From Roseiarcus sp963767245 (GTDB lineage: Bacteria > Pseudomonadota > Alphaproteobacteria > Rhizobiales > Beijerinckiaceae): DNA of 64,000 bases. The position numbers and the translations under genes are program-made. Positions 33,440 through 42,393 of this stretch are shown here, piece by piece. The notes beneath the pieces were generated by a model. It made no database searches and was not told the DNA's origin. It was given only the letters and a program-made list of their open reading frames with translations. Each line of letters starts with the position of its first letter. Within the stretch, counting starts at the first letter, position 1. The DNA is taken from the NCBI GenBank assembly GCA_963767245.1, contig CAVYDG010000017.1, forward strand, positions 98,148 through 162,147, read 5' to 3'.

Positions 33440-34250
33440 TTGATTGCCGGCAGTCGTTTTCAGGTGCGCTCACGATCTCAGGAAATATGGGGCGCCGCAA
33501 CCCTTCGGTGAGTCTCGCGCTGTCGGTTGGTCCGGCGAGCCAAGCCCGAGCGCCACTCTCCTTAAGATAGCGCGGGAACAGCGGATCCACGACTCCCTGC
33601 GCAGCGAGGTCATGTGCATCGACGGTTTCAGTTTCGAAATGGCCGTGCTTGATAAGCACCAGACAGCTTACGCCGAGCGCGCCCGCCAGCCACGCAGCGA
33701 GGCTGTCAGAGGTCAGGTCCCAAGTTTCCGGCAGCGCCGCTGCGCACGTCATCTGTTCGGGAGACCAGACCGGAACTTTGCGCTCTTTAAGCGCACGCTG
33801 GATCGCGGAACGCGACGCGGCCAGAGTCAAGGCAGGATTGAGGCTCACCAGAGCGCAACCGAACTGCGCCATCGCCATCAGTGCCATAACGTGCGCGGCT
33901 CGATCGTCATAGCCCATCATAGCCTGAGCCGTTCGCACGGCGTTCGCAAAGGGGCCGCCGCCAGGCACAATTGCGATCGATCCAGCCTCGGCCGCGATTG
34001 CCGCGATCCACTCTTTGATATGCGACCCGCTCGCATGGCTGCCGCCCAACTTCACGATGGCGAGGGGTGCCGCCGAACTGGTCGCGCCCCTCAAAGCTGG
34101 CAGCGACGCCGGAGAGGCGTGCCTCCCGCTCCGCGAGCGAGCCCAGCTATCCGCCCAATCATCGCGTGAAGTCTCGATGGCGCCAAGACCGCAATCGTCG
34201 GCATCACTACCGCCCTGTCTCTTGACCGTACCCGCGCCCGAAACGTCCAT
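33354..34250 (-). CDS. mfnE: Amino-acid-kinase-fold protein, MfnE-like furan phosphate kinase
   Basis: The recognisable part starts at LAIVKLGGSHASGSHIKEWI and contains IAIVPGGGPFANAVRTAQAM, ALVSLNPALTLAASRSAIQR, WDLTSDSLAAWLAGALGVSC and CLVLIKHGHFETETVDAHDL, the amino-acid kinase fold. In methanogens MfnE phosphorylates the aminomethylfuran precursor of methanofuran. The start is uncertain. ATG 34250 is the best candidate but leaves about 70 atypical residues before the domain, and longer versions would overlap the divergent hydantoinase-like gene. The C terminus overlaps dmrB by 86 bases, so its last residues are also doubtful. Confidence 0.72.
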   Translation of the reverse strand: MDVSGAGTVKRQGGSDADDCGLGAIETSRDDWADSWARSRSGRHASPASLPALRGATSSAAPLAIVKLGGSHASGSHIKEWIAAIAAEAGSIAIVPGGGPFANAVRTAQAMMGYDDRAAHVMALMAMAQFGCALVSLNPALTLAASRSAIQRALKERKVPVWSPEQMTCAAALPETWDLTSDSLAAWLAGALGVSCLVLIKHGHFETETVDAHDLAAQGVVDPLFPRYLKESGARAWLAGPTDSARLTEGLRRPIFPEIVSAPENDCRQSNDQTPNAALGMGAHGIRSFPEGKPGPDP

Positions 34251-34343
34251 CTTAGTGGTTGAGGCGACTTGCTGTCGATGGCGACTTGCTTGACCCTCCA
34301 TCTGGCTAGGATCTAGCGTCGGCTTGGAAATTTGGGAGGAACG

Positions 34344-35361
34344 GTGAGCGTCATCATCGGGTGGGACATTGGAGGCGCGCATTTGAAGGCGGCGCGCGTG
34401 AGTGACGGGCGCGTCGAAGCGGTGGTTCAGGCGGCGACGCCGCTTTGGCTTGGACTTCGACTGCCTGGAGTCCGCCTTCGACGCCCTCTGCGATCAGCTC
34501 GGCAAGGCTGATCGTCACGTGATTACGATGACGGGCGAACTCTGCGACGCTTTTCCCTCACGTCGAGAGGGTGTCGCCGGTCTCGCGTCAATCGCGGCGA
34601 ATCATCTTGCGCCTTCAGTCCCCATTCTCTACGCGGGCCGCGTGGGCTTCGTCGAGCTTGGCGAAGCCGCTGAGCGCGCCGCCGACATCGCGTCGGCCAA
34701 TTGGCATGCAAGCGCCGCGCTGGTTGCGATGCGGCTTCGGGACGCGCTGTTCATAGACATCGGCTCGACGACAGCCGATCTCATTCCGATCGTCGCCGGC
34801 CAAGTCGCGGCCGTCGGCTATAGCGACGCGGAACGGCTCGCCGCCGGCGAGCTCATGTATACCGGCATGACGCGCAGTTTCGTTATGTCATTGGCCTCCC
34901 GGGCGCCGTTTCGGGGCGCGTGGACGCCCCTGATGAACGAATATTTCGCCAGTAGCGCCGACGTTCATCGCATTCTTGACGATTTGCCCGATGGCGCGGA
35001 CAAAATGTCGACCGCCGACGGGCGGGAGAAGACCCTCGAGGCCTCGCGCGCGCGTCTCGCGCGAATGATCGGACGCGAAGCGGACGAAGGGGCCGATTCG
35101 GAATGGACTGGACTCGCCGCTTGGTTCGCGGAAATGCAGATACGTCAGATTACCGACGCAGCTTCGCTCCGCCTGTCCCGCAACGATGTGGCGGTCGCTG
35201 CGCCGGTGGTCGCTGCGGGCGTCGGGGAGGGCCTTGCGGCAGAAGCAGCGCGCCGTCTGCGGCGGCCTTTCCTCGGATTTTCTTCGCTAATCGCGGCGCC
35301 TGGGGAAGCCTCGAATTGCGCGCCCGCGGTCGCGGTTGCATTGCTCAACGCGAATGGGTGA
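34344..35361 (+). CDS. Hydantoinase/oxoprolinase-like H4MPT-linked protein, frameshifted
   Basis: The GTG at 34344 with GGGAGGAAC begins MSVIIGWDIGGAHLKAARVS, the ATPase-like nucleotide-binding loop of this family. Around 34445 the frame must shift to continue as LDFDCLESAFDALCDQLGKA, ITMTGELCDAFPSRREGVAG, DIGSTTADLIPIVAGQVAAV and VVAAGVGEGLAAEAARRL. The protein belongs to the uncharacterised hydantoinase-like family found only with H4MPT C1 genes. The break could be a real mutation or a base-call error near TTTGGCTTGG. It is divergent from mfnE and followed by a small exported protein gene. Confidence 0.78.
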
Positions 35362-35398
35362 GCGCTCCGTCGAATGCGGGGCGCGGAGAGAGACGATC

Positions 35399-35758
35399 AT
35401 GCGTTTGACGAGCGTGGTATTATTCGTGTCCGCGGGTGTCCATCTCGCGAGCACCGCGGAAGTCGCCGTCGGGTCCGCCGCCGCCAATGACTATCCGACA
35501 TCCGCTCGAGCCGAATATGTCTTCGCCTGCATGAAGACCAATGGCGACACTCGAGAAGCGCTCGACCAATGCTCATGTTCGATTGATGTCATCGCTTCGC
35601 TCCTCCCCTACGACGCGTATGTTTCCGCGGCAACGGTCGCGTCGATGAACCAAGCGAGCGGTCAAATCGGCTCCATGTTTCGCGGAACTGCAATCGCGCG
35701 CGACGCGCTCGCCCGGCTGCGACGCGCTCAGGCGGAGAGCGAAATACGCTGTTTCTAA
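35399..35758 (+). CDS. Small exported protein upstream of xoxF
   Basis: 119 residues from an ATG with GGAGAG seven bases upstream. The signal peptide runs MRLTSVVLFVSAGVHLASTA. The mature part has YVFACMKTNGDTREALDQC then SCSIDVIASLLPYDAYVSAA, with three Cys residues suggesting a disulfide, then a Ser/Ala-rich helix and a final Cys (EIRCF). I do not recognise a named family. Its position between the H4MPT gene cluster and xoxF suggests a periplasmic role in methanol oxidation, which is inference from location. Confidence 0.7.
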   Translation: MRLTSVVLFVSAGVHLASTAEVAVGSAAANDYPTSARAEYVFACMKTNGDTREALDQCSCSIDVIASLLPYDAYVSAATVASMNQASGQIGSMFRGTAIARDALARLRRAQAESEIRCF

Positions 35759-36081
35759 CTGTTCTGGACCGAATGATGAGGCATGGATGCCGGGCATTCG
35801 CCCCACACTTCTGGCGATGATGATATCATGACAAACGCCGGGGTAGCCCTTGCGCTCAAGATTCGATCGGGATATCCTGCCGTTGGTTTCGGCTGCACGA
35901 GCGTTGGGGAACGGGAGCCCCGGCGAGCTTATCGGAAGCAAGGCGAATGCCCGCGAGCGTCGCTCGCTTCGCCTGGTTGTGACACGCTGTCGACACCATC
36001 CCTTGAGACAGTCGCTGCAAGGCGCTTTGACTTGTGATGGGTCGCTGAGCGTTTTGCCATAAGTCTAACCGGGAGGAAACA
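35759..36081. promoter_or_regulatory. Intergenic region upstream of xoxF
   Basis: About 320 bp with no recognisable coding frame, ending in GGGAGGAAAC seven bases before the xoxF ATG, a strong ribosome-binding site. It should hold the xoxF promoter. I cannot place a -35/-10 pair or an operator with confidence. Confidence 0.5.
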
Positions 36082-37962
36082 ATGCGCAAACTCTTGCTCG
36101 CAACCTGCTTCGGTGCTGCCGCCCTGTTTACGGCCGGCTACGCCGTCGCGAATGAAGAACTGACGAAACTGTCCGCAGACCCGAATCAGTGGGTAATGCC
36201 GACCCAAAATTACGCGAATACGCGATATTCCGAGCTCAAGCAGATCAACACCGACAACGTCCGCAAGATCGCGCCAGCGTGGACTTTCTCGACCGGCGTT
36301 CTACGTGGTCATGAAGGCTCGCCGCTAGTGATCGGCGACGTGATGTATGTTCATGCACCGTACCCCAACACCGTCTTTGCGCTTGACCTCAACAACGACG
36401 GCAAGATCCTCTGGAAATACGAGCCCAGGCAGGATCCAGCCGTCATCGCAGTGATGTGCTGTGACACCGTCAATCGCGGCGTCGCCTACGCCGATGGCAA
36501 GATCTTCCTCCATCAGGCGGACACGACCCTCGTCGCCCTCGACGCGAAGACCGGCGCGGTCGTCTGGTCGGTGAAGGACGGAGATCCCTCCAAGGCTCAG
36601 ACCGGCACCGACGCACCGATGGTCGTCAAGGACAAGGTGTATGTCGGCGTTTCGGGCGGCGAGTTCGGCGTCCGCGGATGGGTCAGCGCCTACAATATCA
36701 AGGACGGCAAGCTGGCGTGGCGCGGCTATTCCGAAGGTCCCGACTCCGATACGCTGATCGATCCGGCAAAGACCACCAACCTCGGCAAGCCGGTCGGCCC
36801 GGACTCCGGCACCAATACCTGGCAAGGGGATCAGTGGAAGATCGGCGGCGGCTCGACCTGGGGCTGGTATTCCTACGACCCCGACCTCAACCTCGTGTAC
36901 TATGGCACGGGCAACCCATCGACCTGGAACCCGACGCAACGGCCCGGTGACAATCGCTGGTCGATGACCATCTTTGCACGCGATGCTGATACTGGGATGG
37001 CCAAGTGGGTCTACCAGATGACGCCTCACGACGAATGGGATTATGACGGCGTCAACGAGATGATCCTCACCGACCAGAAGATCGACGGTAAGGACCGCAA
37101 GCTGCTGACCCATTTCGACCGCAACGGCTTCGGCTACACGCTCGACCGAGCGACCGGCGAACTGCTGGTGGCGCAAAAGTTCGATCCGGTAGTGAACTGG
37201 GCCACCGGCATAAATATGGACAAGGCTTCGCCTGACTATGGCAAACCGATCCGGGTCAAGGCGATGTCGACAGAGGCCAACGGCGAGGATACCAACTCAA
37301 AAGGCGTCTGCCCCGCGGCGTTGGGCAGCAAGGACGAGCAGCCTGCGGCCTATTCGCCGCAGACCGAGCTCTTCTACGTGCCGACCAACCACGTCTGCAT
37401 GGATTACGAGCCGTTCAAGGTCAGCTACACGGCGGGCCAGGCCTATGTCGGGGCGACGCTGTCGATGTATCCGGCTCCGGGTCAGAACAACATGGGCAAT
37501 TTTATTGCCTGGGACGGCAAATCCGGCAAGATCGTCTGGTCTGATCCCGAGCTGTTCTCGGCGTGGGGCGGCGCTCTTGCGACTGCGGGTGGAGTGGTGT
37601 TCTACGGCACCTTGGAAGGCTATCTGAAGGCGGTCGACGCCAAGACCGGTAAGGAGCTCTACAAGTTCAAGACTCCGTCGGGCATCATCGGCAACGTCAT
37701 GACCTACGAGCATGGCGGCCGGCAATATGTGGCGGTGCTGTCGGGCGTTGGCGGCTGGGCCGGGATCGGCTTGGCCGCAGGGCTGCTTCAACCGAAAAAT
37801 GCTCAAGCCTGGCACGACGCTGTAACGGGTCAGAAGAACCTTCCTGAGCAGGCAAAGATCGTCGGCACGGCCGGTCTCGGCGCGGTCGGCGGTTACGCCG
37901 CGCTCGCGGACTATACGTCGCTCGGCGGAACGCTCACGGTGTTCGCGCTTCCGAGCGATTGA
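36082..37962 (+). CDS. xoxF: Lanthanide-dependent methanol dehydrogenase XoxF
   Basis: 626 residues including a signal peptide (MRKLLLATCFGAAALFTAGY). PQQ propeller features are a vicinal disulfide Cys126-Cys127 (VMCCDTVNRG), Glu194 in SGGEFGVRGW, Asn278 in YYGTGNPSTW, the catalytic Asp320 and the extra Asp322 in HDEWDYDGVN. Asp two residues after the catalytic Asp is the accepted marker of rare-earth-dependent enzymes; calcium-dependent MxaF has Ala there. It oxidises methanol to formaldehyde, or onward to formate, in the periplasm, passing electrons to XoxG. Length and motifs suggest the XoxF5 clade, which I cannot prove by eye. xoxG and xoxJ follow. Confidence 0.97.
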   Translation: MRKLLLATCFGAAALFTAGYAVANEELTKLSADPNQWVMPTQNYANTRYSELKQINTDNVRKIAPAWTFSTGVLRGHEGSPLVIGDVMYVHAPYPNTVFALDLNNDGKILWKYEPRQDPAVIAVMCCDTVNRGVAYADGKIFLHQADTTLVALDAKTGAVVWSVKDGDPSKAQTGTDAPMVVKDKVYVGVSGGEFGVRGWVSAYNIKDGKLAWRGYSEGPDSDTLIDPAKTTNLGKPVGPDSGTNTWQGDQWKIGGGSTWGWYSYDPDLNLVYYGTGNPSTWNPTQRPGDNRWSMTIFARDADTGMAKWVYQMTPHDEWDYDGVNEMILTDQKIDGKDRKLLTHFDRNGFGYTLDRATGELLVAQKFDPVVNWATGINMDKASPDYGKPIRVKAMSTEANGEDTNSKGVCPAALGSKDEQPAAYSPQTELFYVPTNHVCMDYEPFKVSYTAGQAYVGATLSMYPAPGQNNMGNFIAWDGKSGKIVWSDPELFSAWGGALATAGGVVFYGTLEGYLKAVDAKTGKELYKFKTPSGIIGNVMTYEHGGRQYVAVLSGVGGWAGIGLAAGLLQPKNAQAWHDAVTGQKNLPEQAKIVGTAGLGAVGGYAALADYTSLGGTLTVFALPSD

Positions 37963-37991
37963 GCGGCCGACCAACTCCACGAGGATAGCCG

Positions 37992-38045
37992 GGGCCCGAC
38001 GCATGCAAGCGAAGCAAGCGCCGGGCCCTTTCTTTTGCTCCAGTC
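37992..38045 (+). terminator. Terminator-like hairpin between xoxF and xoxG
   Basis: GGGCCCG (37992-37998) pairs with CGGGCCC (38032-38038), followed by TTTCTTTT. It lies 30 bases after the xoxF stop and may attenuate read-through so that XoxF is made in excess over XoxG and XoxJ. Confidence 0.6.
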
Positions 38046-38061
38046 CGCTTGAGAAGCAAAC

Positions 38062-38583
38062 GTGAGGATTTCCAAACTTGTGCTCGGGCTCACGCTTGCG
38101 GTCGCCTTGGCTGAGCCACTCGCCGTTTATGCCGATCCGCCGGGAGACCCCGCCGTGGTCACGAACGATCACGGCAAGTATCGCGACAAGGATGGCGATC
38201 CGACTTTTAAGGTATCCGCCGACGGGACCGTTGACTGGTACACGTATTCCGGATTCCGCCGGTATCATTCGGAGTGCCACGTTTGCCACGGCCCTGATGG
38301 AGAGGGCTCTTCCTATGCGCCCGCGCTCGCAAACTCGCTGAAGACGATTGGCTATGCGGAATTCTTCGGAATCGTAACGGGCGGCAAGCAGGATGTTGGC
38401 GCCGGTCAGGAGAAGGTCATGCCAGCTTTTGCCGATAATAAGAATGTGACGTGCTATCTTGACGATATTTACGTCTATCTGCGCGCTCGCTCGCAGGATG
38501 CTATTCCCCGCGGACGGCCCGCCCAACATGAACCCAAGCCGCCTGAGTTCGCAGAGGCCGAAACGAAGTGCATGGGTGAGTGA
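38062..38583 (+). CDS. xoxG: Cytochrome c, electron acceptor of XoxF
   Basis: 173 residues from a GTG, the start of MRISKLVLGLTLAVALAEPL (signal peptide ending near VYA). A single heme motif CHVCH lies at Cys72-His76. Upstream of it, GKYRDKDGDPTFKVSADGTV and WYTYSGFRRYHSECH are typical of the methanol-metabolism cytochrome family. MPAFADNKNVTCYLDDIYVY near residue 120 provides the Met ligand. XoxG accepts electrons from XoxF. The gene lies 100 bp after xoxF and five bases before xoxJ. Confidence 0.93.
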   Translation: MRISKLVLGLTLAVALAEPLAVYADPPGDPAVVTNDHGKYRDKDGDPTFKVSADGTVDWYTYSGFRRYHSECHVCHGPDGEGSSYAPALANSLKTIGYAEFFGIVTGGKQDVGAGQEKVMPAFADNKNVTCYLDDIYVYLRARSQDAIPRGRPAQHEPKPPEFAEAETKCMGE

Positions 38584-38587
38584 CGCA

Positions 38588-39433
38588 ATGGCGAGCGCGA
38601 CAAAGTCGATCATCGCCGCGATTCTCGCGGCAGTTGGGGTCGCCCTTCCTGGCGGCGCGGGCGCGCAGGATTCGGAAGGCTCGATCGAACTGGTCGACCC
38701 ACACGTGTTTCGAGCCTGCGCGGATCCGCGCGATCTTCCCCTGTCAAACGAGGCTGGTGAGGGCTTTGAGAACAAAATCGCCGAACTGTTCGCGCGCAAG
38801 CTTGGCAAATCGGTCGGCTACACCTTCTACCCTGACGCCACCGGGTTTATTCGCAACACATTGAACGCCTATCACTGCGACGTCGTCCTTGGAACCGCTC
38901 AAGGCGACGATCTCGTTCAGCCAACGAACCCCTATTATCGAACGGGCTACGCCGCGGCGTATCATCAGGATGGTGCTCTCAAGGGGCTGGACTCGCTGAG
39001 CGATCCGCGTCTGAAAACGGTGAGGATCGGCATTGTCGCGGGAACGCCTCCCGCGACCTACCTCGCAATGAATGGGCTGCTCGGCCAGATCAAGTCTTAC
39101 CAGCTTGGTGTCGACACGCGATACAACTCGTCGACCCACGACATGATGGACGATCTTGACAAGGGTGAAATCGACGTCGCGCTGCTTTGGGGGCCCTTCG
39201 CCGGCTACTACGCTTCGAAGGCCAAGACACCGACCGCGGTCGTTCCGCTTGTGAAAGAGCAAGGCGGCCCTCCGATGGTCTTTCGGATCGTCATGGGGGT
39301 GCGGCATTCCGATCAGAACTGGAAGCGCGCCCTCAATAAACTGATCTCTGAGAATCAGGACGAAATTCAAGCGATCTTGCGCTCTTATAGCGTGCCCTTG
39401 CTCGACGAGAACAACAAGCCGATCTCGCCCTGA
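38588..39433 (+). CDS. xoxJ: XoxJ periplasmic binding-like protein
   Basis: 281 residues from an ATG with GGGTGAG upstream and a signal peptide (SIIAAILAAVGVALPGGAGA). The mature part is a solute-binding-protein-like fold: HVFRACADPRDLPLSNEAGE, FENKIAELFARKLGKSVGYT, YHCDVVLGTAQGDDLVQPTN, VRIGIVAGTPPATYLAMNG and DLDKGEIDVALLWGPFAGYY. This is the conserved third gene of xox operons; it is thought to bind or activate XoxF, though the exact role is unresolved. It completes xoxFGJ. Length and order match other alphaproteobacterial clusters. Confidence 0.93.
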   Translation: MASATKSIIAAILAAVGVALPGGAGAQDSEGSIELVDPHVFRACADPRDLPLSNEAGEGFENKIAELFARKLGKSVGYTFYPDATGFIRNTLNAYHCDVVLGTAQGDDLVQPTNPYYRTGYAAAYHQDGALKGLDSLSDPRLKTVRIGIVAGTPPATYLAMNGLLGQIKSYQLGVDTRYNSSTHDMMDDLDKGEIDVALLWGPFAGYYASKAKTPTAVVPLVKEQGGPPMVFRIVMGVRHSDQNWKRALNKLISENQDEIQAILRSYSVPLLDENNKPISP

Positions 39434-39468
39434 TAGCTCGCGCCTGAGCTTTGTCCCAACCCTTGCCG

Positions 39469-40092
39469 CTAGAGGGCCTTTTGTACCGCCCGAGCGATCT
39501 CGCCGATGCGCTGCTCAATCATCGTCGGCGCTTCGCAGACATAAGTGACCGTCTGACGGCGATCGTTGAAGATGCGAAGATCCCATAGCAGGCGTTCTTG
39601 ACTGTCCACGCCGGGCGCCGCCTCGCTGGTACGGTCCTCGTCTGAAGGCTTTTGCACGGTCTCATTCTCCGCGCGGATGCGATCGGCCAACGCTTTTTGT
39701 CTACGGCCAATTCGATCCAGTCCTTCGATGATCTGGGAGCGTTGTTGCGACAAATCCGCAAACGCCGCGGCGAAAGCGCGCAGAAGCTTTGCGTCTCCAT
39801 CGGGACCGACCTTCGCTTTGAACCCGGCGATCGCGGTCTCCACATCAGCCATGGGAACACGCCGCTGCGCCATTTGCGCCTTCAGGTCCGCGACGTCGCT
39901 CTCATTGCGCCAGCTCTGAGAGTCGAGATCAAGCTGAGGCCCGGCCCAGATAGAGGCGAGCGAAAAAGTGGGGGTCTTGATCTGCTGGCAGGGCCAATCT
40001 GGATCGGCCGTCGCGCGGGGCTGAGCGGCGGCTTGCGGCGTCAATGGGACCACAATCGCCATCGCGACGACGCCGCCGAGCGCACTATGCAT
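39469..40092 (-). CDS. Exported protein of unknown function, convergent with xoxJ
   Basis: 207 residues from an ATG (MHSALGGVVAMAIVVPLTPQ) with AGAGGAA upstream; the longer form adds seven residues. After the signal peptide: PDWPCQQIKTPTFSLASIWA, then an Ala/Arg/Gln-rich helical middle, a likely coiled coil (DLSQQRSQIIEGLDRIGRRQ), and RQTVTYVCEAPTMIEQRIGE near the end. Two Cys residues could form a disulfide. I do not recognise a named family. The convergent position beside xoxFGJ suggests a periplasmic methanol-oxidation role, which is inference. Confidence 0.68.
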   Translation of the reverse strand: MHSALGGVVAMAIVVPLTPQAAAQPRATADPDWPCQQIKTPTFSLASIWAGPQLDLDSQSWRNESDVADLKAQMAQRRVPMADVETAIAGFKAKVGPDGDAKLLRAFAAAFADLSQQRSQIIEGLDRIGRRQKALADRIRAENETVQKPSDEDRTSEAAPGVDSQERLLWDLRIFNDRRQTVTYVCEAPTMIEQRIGEIARAVQKAL

Positions 40093-40236
40093 TTGCGTTT
40101 CCTCTTGAGCCAATCATAAGATTGCGCTCGCAGCCAATCAAGCCGCCGAACTTCACGGTTGCCCTTGACCCCGTCGGCGTCGTCCAGCTACGGCCAAAGA
40201 GACTCTTGGCGGGTACACAGATCGGAAAGTGACACG

Positions 40237-41385
40237 ATGACGCGGATGCTCGCCAGTGTCGCCGACGCCGCCGAGGCCGAGGTTGTCGTGCAACTTGGCG
40301 CCGATATCGTCGACCTGAAGGACGCGTGGCGCGGCGCGCTCGGGCCCATTGCGATCGATACTGCGCGGGAGGCCATCGCCGCTGTCGCGGGTCGAAGCGT
40401 GACGAGCGCCGCGCTCGGCGATCCGCCGCACGTTGAAGAAGGGTTGCTCGCCAACGCGCGGGCGCTTTCGACCATGGGCGTCGATTACCTCAAGCTCGCG
40501 GTGGATGCGCCGACGCTCGACCGCCTCAGCAATTCTTTGAGCGGGCTAGAGCGCGACGTCGTCCTGATTGGCGTGATGTTCGCCGACGAAGAACCAGACT
40601 TCGCTCTTCTTGCCAAACTCTCGGCGCTCGGCTTCAGGGGTGCAATGTTGGACACGCGCGATAAGTCGCGCGGCCGCCTCATCGCGCATCTCAATGTCGT
40701 GCAGCTTAGCCAATTCTGCTCGCAGTGCCGCGCGCTCCGCTTGATAAGCGGCTTGGCGGGCTCGCTCGAAGCGCCTGATGTTCCGAGACTGTTGCTCGCG
40801 CGTCCGGATGTTCTTGGATTCAGAGGCGCGCTTTGTCGCGCTCATGATCGGCGAGGCTCGATCGACCCTCAGGCGGTCGCTCTCATTCGCGATCTAATTC
40901 CCCGCGAGAGGCGGGACCCCGACGCTTCGCCGAAGATCGATTGGCGACTTCTCGCGCGCGGGTTCATTGGCGGACGCGACCACGAAAGTGAACTTGATCA
41001 CGTGTTCGTGCGTGACTTTGTGGTCTCAGCTGAAATCGGCGCTTACGATTTCGAACGCGCCCTCCGTCAGCGCGTCGTCTTCGATGTTGAGGCTCTGGTG
41101 CGCCGCGCCGGGCCGCACCCGGACGATATGCGTTCGATTTTCTCCTACGACGTGATCCTCAACTCGATCCGTCTCGTCGTCGGTCGCGGCCATGTCGATT
41201 TTGTTGAGACGCTGGCGGAAGAGGTCGCCGCGGTCCTGTTGAAGCACGCGCGGGTGCGCAGCGTTCGAATCAATATTCGGAAGCTCGATGTGATTGACGG
41301 CGCGGTTGGGATTGAGATCCGTCGTGAGCGCGCCTCGGGTTTGGCCGACGTGCGGCCTGTCGGCGCCGTCGACCGAGGCGCTTGA
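40237..41385 (+). CDS. MfnB-type furan synthase fused to a dihydroneopterin aldolase domain
   Basis: 382 residues with two domains. Residues 1-230 resemble MfnB ((5-formylfuran-3-yl)methyl phosphate synthase): MLASVADAAEAEVVVQLGAD, IVDLKDAWRGALG with the likely Schiff-base Lys28, VDYLKLAVDA and GFRGAMLDTRDKSRGRLIAH. Residues 255-365 are FolB/dihydroneopterin-aldolase-like: HVFVRDFVVSAEIGAYDFER, QRVVFDVEALVRR, SYDVILNSIRLVVGRGHVDF and RVRSVRINIRKLDVIDGAVG. One protein thus joins a methanofuran step to a pterin step, both needed for the formyl-transfer pathway. The ATG lies after GGAAAGTGACACG. Confidence 0.85.
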   Translation: MTRMLASVADAAEAEVVVQLGADIVDLKDAWRGALGPIAIDTAREAIAAVAGRSVTSAALGDPPHVEEGLLANARALSTMGVDYLKLAVDAPTLDRLSNSLSGLERDVVLIGVMFADEEPDFALLAKLSALGFRGAMLDTRDKSRGRLIAHLNVVQLSQFCSQCRALRLISGLAGSLEAPDVPRLLLARPDVLGFRGALCRAHDRRGSIDPQAVALIRDLIPRERRDPDASPKIDWRLLARGFIGGRDHESELDHVFVRDFVVSAEIGAYDFERALRQRVVFDVEALVRRAGPHPDDMRSIFSYDVILNSIRLVVGRGHVDFVETLAEEVAAVLLKHARVRSVRINIRKLDVIDGAVGIEIRRERASGLADVRPVGAVDRGA

Positions 41386-41395
41386 GCGCATTCGC

Positions 41396-41434
41396 AAAAA
41401 AATGGCGCGGCCACCCATCCCGGTCCGGCCGCGC
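41396..41434 (-). terminator. Terminator downstream of mtdB
   Basis: On the minus strand GCGCGGCC pairs with GGCCGCGC across a 14-base loop and is followed by CATTTTTTT. It lies about 50 bases after the restored mtdB stop, in the convergent gap with the mfnB-folB fusion gene. Confidence 0.75.
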
Positions 41435-41485
41435 TCGGAGGTCGCAGCGGCGCCCCTGTTGAGCGACCAGCGACCGTAAAACGCG

Positions 41486-42377
41486 TCAAGCGAGCATGCG
41501 CGCGAGCTCGAACGCCTGACGGAAGTCGAGGCGCAGCGGGGTCTTGCTCTCAGTCATCTGCTTGAAAAGCCCCGAACTCGGTTCGATATTTGACGTTGCC
41601 GATCGCAAGGGCGCCGATGCCGACCGCGCCGCGTTCACTGAGCGGCGCGCCTTTGGCGTGCGCATCCACGCCTTCGATGCCTGAGGGCGGCACCGCGTTG
41701 ACGTCGGCCGCGACCTGCAATTTCGTCGCGCCGGCAATTTCAGCGGCGTTGAGCACGCGCACGCCCGCTTTCGACGTGCACAGCGCGATTTCCGTCGTAG
41801 CGAGTAGCGCCTCCTTTGTTTCCGGCGTTGATCCGTCGGCAACGGCAATGTCGACGCCGAACCTGCGATTGATCTCAGAGGCGTGGTGAGAGGTACGTTC
41901 CGTTCCATCGCGTCCGACCAAGGTGACGGAGGCGCCCTCGAGAGCGGCGATGACGGCTGACGCGGTCCCTACCACGCCGGTTGCGCCGAAGACCGAGACG
42001 GCGACGCTGCGAAGCGCGCGGCCTGTATTCTCCCGCAGCGCCTTTTCGACCACGGCGATCATTGCGGCTGCGGTGGTGAACGAGCCGGACGGGTCGGCGA
42101 ACAACGAAATCTCGAACGGCTTGAACAGCGCCTCGCCGGCGGCGTCGAGCATGTCGAGAGCAAGAAGCGCGTCGTTACCCCCAATGAAGACGCCCGTTCG
42201 CGCCGTGTCGCGCGGGGAGCGCGAGAACATGGCGTCCTGAACGAGGTCCGTAATCTCGTCGAGCGAAACATTGGTGTAGGAAGCCGTCGCATCGTAGCCC
42301 GCGTCGAGCGCCATATTGACGTCGAAGGGGCTCACGTGCCCAAGCGGCGTCATCATGTGCAGGATGTTCTTGGCCAT
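41486..42377 (-). CDS. mtdB: Methylene-H4MPT dehydrogenase, C-terminal frameshift
   Basis: From an ATG with GGGAGGAAC upstream: MAKNILHMMTPLGHVSPFDV, GYDATASYTNVSLDEITDLV, VFIGGNDALLALDMLDAAGE, VSVFGATGVVGTASAVIAAL (dinucleotide loop) and KLQVAADVNAVPPSGIEGVD. MtdB oxidises methylene-H4MPT with NAD(P). As written, the frame ends at 41550 after YRTEFGAFQADD. Removing one G from a GGGG run gives GLFKQMTESKTPLRLDFRQA and FELARMLA, ending at 41486, the expected C terminus. Because the enzyme is central to this pathway, a sequencing error is as likely as a real mutation. It lies 17 bp after the beta-RFAP synthase gene. Confidence 0.9.
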
Positions 42378-42393
42378 TGTTCCTCCCAAGTTA

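Noticed and set aside
35399..35758. Possibility that the small exported protein is lanmodulin
   Set aside because: No EF-hand loops (D-x-D-x-D pattern) are present; it has Cys pairs instead.
37297..38808. Minus-strand open frame of about 500 codons opposite xoxF, xoxG and xoxJ
   Set aside because: Crosses three well-supported plus-strand genes and has no recognisable motif.
41550..41600. Programmed frameshift at the end of mtdB
   Set aside because: The GGGG run lacks the features of a known slip site and relatives encode MtdB in one frame; mutation or base-call error is simpler.
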